From the NCBI GenBank assembly GCA_025964075.1, contig JAOPZQ010000518.1:1-5313 (forward strand): a DNA stretch of 5,313 bases, given 5' to 3'. Positions 1 through 5,313 of this stretch are shown one piece after another. Position numbers and translations under genes: made by a program. Source of the stretch: Solirubrobacterales bacterium (GTDB taxonomy: Bacteria > Actinomycetota > Thermoleophilia > Solirubrobacterales > Solirubrobacteraceae). Under the pieces are notes generated by a model. That model was not told the DNA's origin. It searched no databases and saw only the letters and a program-made list of their open reading frames with translations. How positions within the stretch are numbered: position 1 is the stretch's first letter; each line of letters begins with the position of its first letter.

Positions 1-1061
1 CGCGAGGCGTCGTCGGTGTGCCGGTGCATCAGGGACTGAGCGGCGACCATGAGGAAGCCGCCCGCGGCGCCACCGGCGGCGTAGCAGATGAGCGCCGGCC
101 AGAACACCGGCGCGAGCCCGACGCAACCGAGCGCGACGCCCATCACGACCCGTCCGAGGAACAGGCCGCTGGCCTCGTTGTGCGCGTCGAGCGCCCGGCC
201 CGAGAACCACGAGCCGGCGATCATCCCGAGCGCCCAGCACGACGCGAGCGCGCCGAGGCCGATCCCACCGGCATGGAAGTGGAACACGAGGACGGTCTCC
301 GCCGTCATCGAGAACGACGTCGCGAACGTGGCCACGCACGAGCAGATGACGAGCGGACGCAGGATCGGGTGCTCGAGCGGCAGCGTCCAGCTCCTCCACG
401 CGGGCACGCGCGGGCGCGGACCATCGGGCTCGCGCTCGGCCTCGAAGTCGCCGAGCACGGTGAGGATCAGCGCGGCGGAGACGAGGAACGAGACGGCGTC
501 GAGCGCGAGGACGACCGGGAAGCCGAGCAGGCCGACGAGCAGGCCGCCGCCGAGGCGGCCGGCCGTCTTCCCGACGTTGCCGCCGGTCGCGATGTGGGCG
601 TTGGCCCGAGCCAGCCCGTCCTCCCCGGCGACGCTGGGGATGGCGGCGTTCGCCGCCGGCCCGAACACGAGCCCGGCCGCCGTCGAGACGAGCGACACGC
701 CGAGCATCGCCGGCGGCGTGTGCCAGAGCGCCAGGCTGGCCATCGACGCCGCGCTGACCAGCTCGGCGCCGACCATGAGCCGCTTGCGCGGCAGACGATC
801 GGCCAGCGCCCCGCCCAGTGGCGCGAGCACGCTGCCCAGCCCGAAGGTGACGAGCATGCCGGCGGCGAGCCACAGCGTCGAGCGGGTCTGGGCGTAGAGC
901 CCGAACGAGAACGCGACGCCCGAGGCGTCGGTTCCCGCGAGCGATATGAGCCTCGCGAGCGCGAGGCGGCGCACGGCGCCGGCGCGCGCACGCGCGGCGG
1001 AAAGCTGATGGGTCAACTGAAGAGGGTGGGTCGGGAGCGTGGTGGCGCGGCTGGTGCTCAC
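1..1061 (-). CDS. MFS transporter, N-terminal 353 codons (partial, runs off left edge)
   Basis: An unbroken minus-strand frame of 353 codons reads as a polytopic membrane protein. Hydrophobic stretches lie at about residues 38-58, 62-84, 97-115, 117-136, 163-182, 183-203, 235-256, 264-287, 300-318 and 318-340. A hydrophilic central loop (about 204-232) follows TM6, as expected of a 12-TM major facilitator whose last two helices lie outside the window. The TM2-TM3 loop carries MFS motif A (GALADRLPRKR, about 84-93). The GPAANAAIPSV segment followed by LARANA resembles MFS_3/EntS-like exporters of small molecules. I chose GTG at 1059-1061 because it precedes TM1 by about 35 residues and lies just beyond the upstream hairpin; a TTG at 1014-1016 is an alternative. 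No clear Shine-Dalgarno is visible. The substrate cannot be told from sequence. It lies downstream of leuA on the same strand but behind a probable terminator, so it is probably transcribed separately. Confidence 0.85.
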   Translation of the reverse strand, partial: MSTSRATTLPTHPLQLTHQLSAARARAGAVRRLALARLISLAGTDASGVAFSFGLYAQTRSTLWLAAGMLVTFGLGSVLAPLGGALADRLPRKRLMVGAELVSAASMASLALWHTPPAMLGVSLVSTAAGLVFGPAANAAIPSVAGEDGLARANAHIATGGNVGKTAGRLGGGLLVGLLGFPVVLALDAVSFLVSAALILTVLGDFEAEREPDGPRPRVPAWRSWTLPLEHPILRPLVICSCVATFATSFSMTAETVLVFHFHAGGIGLGALASCWALGMIAGSWFSGRALDAHNEASGLFLGRVVMGVALGCVGLAPVFWPALICYAAGGAAGGFLMVAAQSLMHRHTDDAS

Positions 1062-1072
1062 GCGCCGCCAGA

Positions 1073-1078
1073 AGGATA
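1073..1078 (-). promoter_or_regulatory. Possible -10 element for the transporter gene
   Basis: The minus strand reads TATCCT here, a fit to TANNNT, ending 11 nt before the chosen GTG. Transcription would then start only a few bases before the start codon, which would fit the lack of a Shine-Dalgarno. No convincing -35 box is present at the right spacing, and the hexamer overlaps the foot of the hairpin. Weak evidence. Confidence 0.25.
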
Positions 1079-1110
1079 GCCTCCACGAACGGTGTTCGTG
1101 GAGGCTACCC
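1074..1110 (-). terminator. Strong hairpin after leuA, probable terminator
   Basis: Positions 1077-1090 (TAGCCTCCACGAAC) and 1094-1107 are perfect inverted repeats of 14 bp around a 3-nt loop. After one mismatch, two more G-C pairs extend the stem at 1074-1075/1109-1110. The hairpin starts 6 nt past the leuA stop codon and ends before the transporter GTG, where a terminator is expected. No run of T follows on the minus strand (it reads tatccttct), so it would belong to the U-poor class common in high-GC actinobacteria. A perfect palindrome this close to a start codon could alternatively be an operator. Confidence 0.7.
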
Positions 1111-1116
1111 CGACGC

Positions 1117-2673
<1,557 letters not shown>

Positions 2674-2677
2674 GTCG

Positions 2678-2712
2678 TCGCTTCTCCTCTTCGGCTCGAA
2701 CTTCGCTTCTCC
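2678..2712 (-). repeat. Direct repeat GGAGAAGCGA, two copies before leuA
   Basis: GGAGAAGCGA occurs on the minus strand at 2712-2703 and again at 2687-2678, 25 bp apart. The downstream copy contains the leuA Shine-Dalgarno. The upstream copy has no start codon at a suitable distance. Each copy can form about 12 base pairs, with a single bulged A, with the leader's CTTCG-A-CTTCTCC segment. They are therefore competing partners, which suggests a switch rather than chance. Confidence 0.75.
2681..2689 (-). promoter_or_regulatory. leuA Shine-Dalgarno, target of leader pairing
   Basis: The minus strand reads GAGGAGAAG, with AGGAG ending 10 nt before the leuA ATG. It is the strongest ribosome binding site in the window and supports the leuA start. 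It is exactly complementary over 9 bases to the Leu codon run CTTCTCCTC (2774-2766) of the upstream leader peptide, so it can be masked in the same mRNA. Confidence 0.85.
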
Positions 2713-2744
2713 GTAGTGGTTCGCGGCTCAGCGGCCGCCACGCG

Positions 2745-2798
2745 CTATTCCCCCCGAGGGGGGAGGAGGAGAAGTCGAAGGGCGAGCACGAACGACAT
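2745..2798 (-). CDS. leuL: leuA leader peptide, 17 residues
   Basis: The frame from ATG 2798-2796 to TAG 2747-2745 encodes MSFVLALRLLLLPPRGE. Six of 17 residues are Leu, four of them consecutive (CTT CTC CTC CTC), ending 71 nt before the leuA start on the same strand. Leu-rich leader peptides before leu operons are the established sensors of leucyl-tRNA charging in ribosome-mediated attenuation (E. coli leuL also has four Leu codons in a row). No good Shine-Dalgarno precedes it; TAGCCT at 2813-2808 would place transcript start a few bases before the ATG, so it may be read nearly leaderless. Two of the Leu codons are CTT, preceded by CGA, both seemingly uncommon in the neighbouring GC-rich genes. 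The gene is too short for ordinary gene callers. The name is by analogy of function, not homology. Confidence 0.8.
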   Translation of the reverse strand: MSFVLALRLLLLPPRGE

Positions 2799-2807
2799 TC
2801 GCCGCGA

Positions 2808-2813
2808 AGGCTA
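2808..2813 (-). promoter_or_regulatory. Possible -10 element for the leuL-leuA transcript
   Basis: TAGCCT on the minus strand fits TANNNT and ends 9 nt before the leader ATG, which would give a transcript with almost no 5' leader before leuL. No recognisable -35 box lies 16-18 bp upstream. The rest of 2814-2967 contains no other gene and is GC-rich divergent promoter space. Weak evidence, based on placement. Confidence 0.3.
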
Positions 2814-2947
2814 GCAGCGCCCGGCGCGCGTGGCTACGACCCCGCCGGCCCGCGAGCGACGGACTCGACGACGACCTCGAGCATTGGGGAGATTGGCGAG
2901 GGGGCGGATTCAGGCCGTCCTCATACGCGCCTCACACCGCGCACGCA

Positions 2948-2953
2948 TAGATT
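2948..2953 (+). promoter_or_regulatory. Possible -10 element for the HATPase-like gene
   Basis: TAGATT fits TANNNT and lies in a locally AT-richer patch (CATAGATTC), 14 nt before the chosen ATG. A transcript from it would have a 5' leader of roughly seven bases, agreeing with the lack of a Shine-Dalgarno. No clear -35 box is seen. Confidence 0.3.
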
Positions 2954-2967
2954 CAGCGCTCACCGTG

Positions 2968-3327
2968 ATGACCACCGACCCTGACCATATGGTGGTCGAC
3001 CTCTGGCTGCCGCGCGCGCCCGAGGCCGTGGACCAGGCGCGGGAGGCGCTCTCGAAGCTGCGGGGTCTGCGCCCCGCCGTCGAGGACCGCCTCGCGCTGC
3101 TCGTCACCGAGGTCGTCGGCGAAGCGGTGCGCAACGCGAACGGGGGCGGCGACGGGCTCATGCTCAAGGTCCTGCTCGACGACATCGTGCGCGTCGACGT
3201 CGCCGCCGAGGGAGCCGGCTTCGATCCGGTCGCCGCGCGCGCTGGGTTCGGCTTCAAGCTGCTCGACCACCTGGCAGACCGCTGGGGCGCCGAGCCGAGC
3301 CTGGTCTGGTTCGAGCTGAAGAAGTAG
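2968..3327 (+). CDS. Small RsbW/anti-sigma-like HATPase-fold protein
   Basis: The 119-residue product looks like one GHKL (Bergerat-fold) domain of the RsbW/SpoIIAB serine-kinase/anti-sigma type, a family that binds sigma or anti-anti-sigma partners in the cytoplasm. Blocks in order: VVDLWLPRAPEAVDQAREAL (9-28), first strand and helix; LALLVTEVVGEAVRNAN (42-58), N box; VRVDVAAEGAGFDP (74-87), G1 box; GFGFKLLDHLADRWG (93-107), G2 region close to the usual GxGLxLV..LADRWG. Two key residues differ: the Mg-binding Asn of the N box is Glu52, and the Asp of DxGxG is Ala80, so ATP binding may be weak or lost. I chose ATG 2968; the frame is open to GTG 2830, but that extension is Arg-rich, domain-free and lies in the promoter region. 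ATG 2989 is also possible. No sigma factor or STAS partner is in the window. Confidence 0.75.
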   Translation: MTTDPDHMVVDLWLPRAPEAVDQAREALSKLRGLRPAVEDRLALLVTEVVGEAVRNANGGGDGLMLKVLLDDIVRVDVAAEGAGFDPVAARAGFGFKLLDHLADRWGAEPSLVWFELKK

Positions 3328-4932
3328 TCAGCCGAGGCTGACCGAGCGTCCCTCTTCGAAGCCCTCGGACGCGACGATCTCCTCGAGGACCTCGGACGGC
3401 ACCGCCGCGTCCGTGGTGACGATCATCGCCGCGAGGCCGTCCTCGTGCCCATGGTCGTCCCCCTCGCGGCCCACCGCCGCGGAGGAGATGTTGATGTCGT
3501 GCTGGCCGAAGCAGTTCCCGACGCGGCCGATCATGCCGGGCAGGTCCTGGTAGCGGAACAGCGTCAGGTGCTCCTCGAGCTGGACGTTGAACCGCTGGCC
3601 CCACGCCTCGAGCAGGTGCGCCCGGTTGCGGCGCCCGAGCGTCGTCCCCGACACCCGCTCGCCGTTCACGCTCACCCGTACGAGGTCGGTGTAGTCGCGC
3701 GCCGTCGTACGCTTGGTCTCGACGACCTCGATCCCGCGCTCGTCGGCGATCGACGGCGCGTTGACCTCGTTGACGTCCTCCTCGGTATGCCCGCGCAGGA
3801 CGCCGAGCAGGACCGCGATCGAGAGGAGCCGGGTGTCGCGCTCGGCGATCCGCCCGAGGAACTCGACCTCGACGCGGTCGACCGAGGCGCCCTCGGCGAG
3901 CGCCATCGCCACCCGCCCGAGCTGGCGGCACAGCGGCACGAACGGCCCGAGCACCTCCATGTCCTCGGCCGCGATCGCCGGGATGTTCACCGCGGTCGTG
4001 ACGACGCCGCCGGTGAGCGCGGCGATCATCTGCTCGGCCGTCTGGACGCCGGCGCGGTCCTGCGCCTCGGCGGTCGAGGCGCCGAGATGCGGGGTCACGA
4101 TCACGTTCGGATAGGCGAACAGCGGATGGTCGGTGACCGGCTCCTCGCGGAACACGTCGAGCGCGGCGCCGCCGACCTTGCCGGAGTCGAGCGCCTCCCT
4201 GAGCGCGTCCTCGACGAGCAGCTCGCCGCGGGCGACGTTGAGGATCCGGACGCCGTCCTTCATCTTCGCGAACGCCTCCGCGTCGAGCCAGTCGGTCGTC
4301 TCGGCCGTGACCGGGAGGTGGATCGTGAGGAAGTCCGCCTCGGCGTAGACCTCGTCCGAGGCCGTCGCCTGGCGGACGCCGAGCTCGCGGAAGCGCTCGG
4401 CGGAGACGAACGGGTCGAACCCGACGACGTGCATGCCGAGCCCTTGTGCGCGCTGGGCCACGAGCTGGCCGATCCGGCCGAAGCCGAGGATCCCGAGGGT
4501 CTTCTCGTAGACCTCGACGCCGCTCAGCTTCGAGCGCTCCCACCGGCCGGCGGTCAGCGACGCGTAGGCCTGCGGCACGTTGCGGGCGAGCCCGAGCAGC
4601 AGCGCGATCGTGTGCTCGGCCGCGGAGACGACGTTCGACTGCGGGGCGTTCGCAACGACGATGCCGCGCTTGGTGGCGGCGGCGACGTCGACGTTGTTGA
4701 CCCCGACTCCGGCCCGGCCGATCACCCGCAGGCGCTCGCCGCGGCCGATGAGATCCGCGGTGAGCTTCGTCGCCGAGCGGATGAGGATGCCGTCGTAGGC
4801 GCCGATGCGCTCGGCGAGCTCCGCGTCGTCCCAGTCGACGCCGACGTCGACGTCGAAGCGCTCGCGCAGCATGTCGATGCCGGCGTCGGCGATCTTCTCC
4901 TTGACGAGGACCCGCGGCTTCGCGTCGCTCAT
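3328..4932 (-). CDS. serA: D-3-phosphoglycerate dehydrogenase, long form with ASB and ACT domains
   Basis: SerA oxidises 3-phosphoglycerate to 3-phosphohydroxypyruvate with NAD, the first step of serine synthesis. The 534 residues match the long actinobacterial form (M. tuberculosis SerA is about 528). The substrate-binding domain (about 7-105 and 285-315) surrounds a Rossmann domain with GFGRIG (150-155). Catalytic residues are R235 in NVARGE, a Glu in REEP (263-264) and H282 in PHLGAST. An allosteric substrate-binding (ASB) domain spans about 320-445 and an ACT domain about 455-530. In the ACT domain Y461, D463 and N481 occupy the serine-contacting positions, so serine feedback inhibition is likely. 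The ACT loop after VGR is longer than usual and acidic/His-rich (EGDDHGHEDG, 490-499). The ATG at 4932-4930 overlaps the serC stop as ATGA, implying coupled translation; GGTGG lies about 7 nt upstream. Confidence 0.96.
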   Translation of the reverse strand: MSDAKPRVLVKEKIADAGIDMLRERFDVDVGVDWDDAELAERIGAYDGILIRSATKLTADLIGRGERLRVIGRAGVGVNNVDVAAATKRGIVVANAPQSNVVSAAEHTIALLLGLARNVPQAYASLTAGRWERSKLSGVEVYEKTLGILGFGRIGQLVAQRAQGLGMHVVGFDPFVSAERFRELGVRQATASDEVYAEADFLTIHLPVTAETTDWLDAEAFAKMKDGVRILNVARGELLVEDALREALDSGKVGGAALDVFREEPVTDHPLFAYPNVIVTPHLGASTAEAQDRAGVQTAEQMIAALTGGVVTTAVNIPAIAAEDMEVLGPFVPLCRQLGRVAMALAEGASVDRVEVEFLGRIAERDTRLLSIAVLLGVLRGHTEEDVNEVNAPSIADERGIEVVETKRTTARDYTDLVRVSVNGERVSGTTLGRRNRAHLLEAWGQRFNVQLEEHLTLFRYQDLPGMIGRVGNCFGQHDINISSAAVGREGDDHGHEDGLAAMIVTTDAAVPSEVLEEIVASEGFEEGRSVSLG

Positions 4933-5313
4933 CGCTCCACCACCCAGTCGATGCACGCGGTCAGAGCCTCGACGTCGGCGGGATCGACGGCCGGGAACAT
5001 GGCGATCCGGAGCTGGTTGCGCCCGAGCTTGCGATAGGGCTCGACGTCGACGATGCCGTTGGCGCGCAGCGTCGCGGCGACGGCGGCGGCGTCGATCCGC
5101 TCGTCGAAGTCGATCGTGCCGACGACGAGCGAGCGCTTGGCCGGGTCCTGCACGAACGGCGTCGCGAACGCAGAGTCGGCCGCCCAGCCGTACAGGTGCG
5201 ACGACGACTCGCGCGTGCGGGCCACGCACCAGTCCAGCCCGCCGTTGGCGAGCATCCACTCGATCTGGTCGGCGAGCAGCAGCAGCGTGGCGACCGCCGG
5301 GGTGTTGTAGGTC
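4929..5313 (-). CDS. serC: Phosphoserine aminotransferase, C-terminal part (partial, runs off right edge)
   Basis: The visible 127 codons start inside the gene at TYNTPAVATLLLL and end at IDWVVER with TGA 4931-4929. SerC transfers an amino group from glutamate to 3-phosphohydroxypyruvate using PLP, the step after SerA. TYNTP is the substrate-site block of the family. The following GGLDW, SSSHLYGWA, ATPFVQDPAKRS and GIVDVEPYRKLGRNQLRIAMFPAVDPADVEAL blocks are the small C-terminal domain of M. tuberculosis-type SerC. The PLP lysine and most of the large domain lie outside the window. The stop overlaps the serA start by 4 nt, so serC is the upstream gene of a serC-serA operon. A methionine at 5255-5253 is internal, not the start. 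Confidence 0.93.
   Translation of the reverse strand, partial: TYNTPAVATLLLLADQIEWMLANGGLDWCVARTRESSSHLYGWAADSAFATPFVQDPAKRSLVVGTIDFDERIDAAAVAATLRANGIVDVEPYRKLGRNQLRIAMFPAVDPADVEALTACIDWVVER

Larger units (their letters stand above)
2674..2798 (-). promoter_or_regulatory. leuA leader region, putative leucine-responsive attenuator
   Basis: This 125-nt leader contains, in transcript order: the Leu-rich leader peptide, a GC hairpin over its last codons (UCCCCC-CUCG-GGGGGA, 2764-2749), the leader stop codon (2747-2745), a 5-bp GCGGC/GCCGC stem (2738-2734 with 2727-2723), and two copies of GGAGAAGCGA, the second carrying the leuA Shine-Dalgarno. The Leu codon segment 2780-2768 can pair with 2712-2701 (12 bp, bulge at A2775). 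Segment 2778-2766 can instead pair with 2689-2678 (9+3 bp, same bulge), hiding the ribosome binding site. No U-tract follows any stem, so control of translation seems likelier than intrinsic termination. Inferred logic: a ribosome stalled on Leu codons at low leucine keeps leuA's site free; with ample leucine the ribosome moves to the stop codon and the pairing forms. Confidence 0.7.

Noticed and set aside
18..1079. 353-codon plus-strand open frame at the left end
   Set aside because: Its charged Arg/Glu/His-rich composition has no fold-like pattern, whereas the opposite strand encodes a coherent multi-helix transporter with MFS motif A.
2700..2745. Classical rho-independent terminator in the leuA leader
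   Set aside because: The GCGGC/GCCGC stem (2738-2723) is only 5 bp and no T-run follows on the minus strand before leuA.
2830..2967. N-terminal extension of the HATPase-like protein from GTG 2830
   Set aside because: The extra 46 residues are Arg-rich, lie outside the domain, and would occupy the divergent promoter region; ATG 2968 matches the family's usual domain start.
3445..5037. 530-codon plus-strand open frame antisense to serA, and a 429-codon minus frame at 3254-4543
   Set aside because: Both have low-complexity Arg/Ala/Gly-rich compositions typical of alternative frames in high-GC genes, and they overlap well-supported serA.
4933..5259. serA starting far upstream at 5259 as a 643-residue protein
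   Set aside because: The extra 109 residues are the serC coding sequence read in the wrong frame; the ATG at 4932 gives the normal SerA N-terminus and a standard 4-nt overlap.

Overview
The window is high-GC (roughly 70%), densely packed bacterial DNA. The protein style, the very strong C/G third-position bias and the near-absence of 5' leaders on several genes suggest an actinobacterium, perhaps of the Thermoleophilia/Solirubrobacterales. That placement is an inference from sequence style, not from a database comparison. I see no RNA genes, insertion sequences, CRISPR arrays or prophage genes.

Layout, left to right: (1) positions 1-1061, minus strand: the N-terminal 353 codons of a major-facilitator membrane transporter that runs off the left edge. 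(2) 1074-1110: a near-perfect hairpin with a 14-bp stem, placed as the terminator of the next gene. (3) 1117-2673, minus: leuA, 2-isopropylmalate synthase, full length. (4) 2674-2798, minus: a leuA leader region. It encodes a 17-residue Leu-rich peptide (MSFVLALRLLLLPPRGE, 6 Leu) whose Leu codons are complementary both to the leuA Shine-Dalgarno and to an upstream copy of it. (5) 2799-2967: divergent promoter region. (6) 2968-3327, plus: a small single-domain protein resembling anti-sigma/RsbW-type HATPases, with two degenerate nucleotide-binding residues. (7) 3328-4932, minus: serA, D-3-phosphoglycerate dehydrogenase. (8) 4929-5313, minus: the C-terminal part of serC, phosphoserine aminotransferase, running off the right edge.

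serC and serA form an operon with a 4-nt ATGA overlap and encode consecutive steps of serine synthesis: SerA oxidises 3-phosphoglycerate and SerC transaminates the product. leuA makes the committed step of leucine synthesis. The small HATPase-like gene lies between the two biosynthetic loci. It converges on serA with no gap between the stop codons and diverges from the leuA leader.

The most interesting element is the leuA leader. Its Leu codon run (CTTCTCCTC) is an exact 9-base antisense of the leuA ribosome binding site, and there is no U-tract terminator. This suggests that leucine supply is read by a ribosome on the leader and passed on as masking or unmasking of the leuA ribosome binding site, rather than by classical transcription attenuation.
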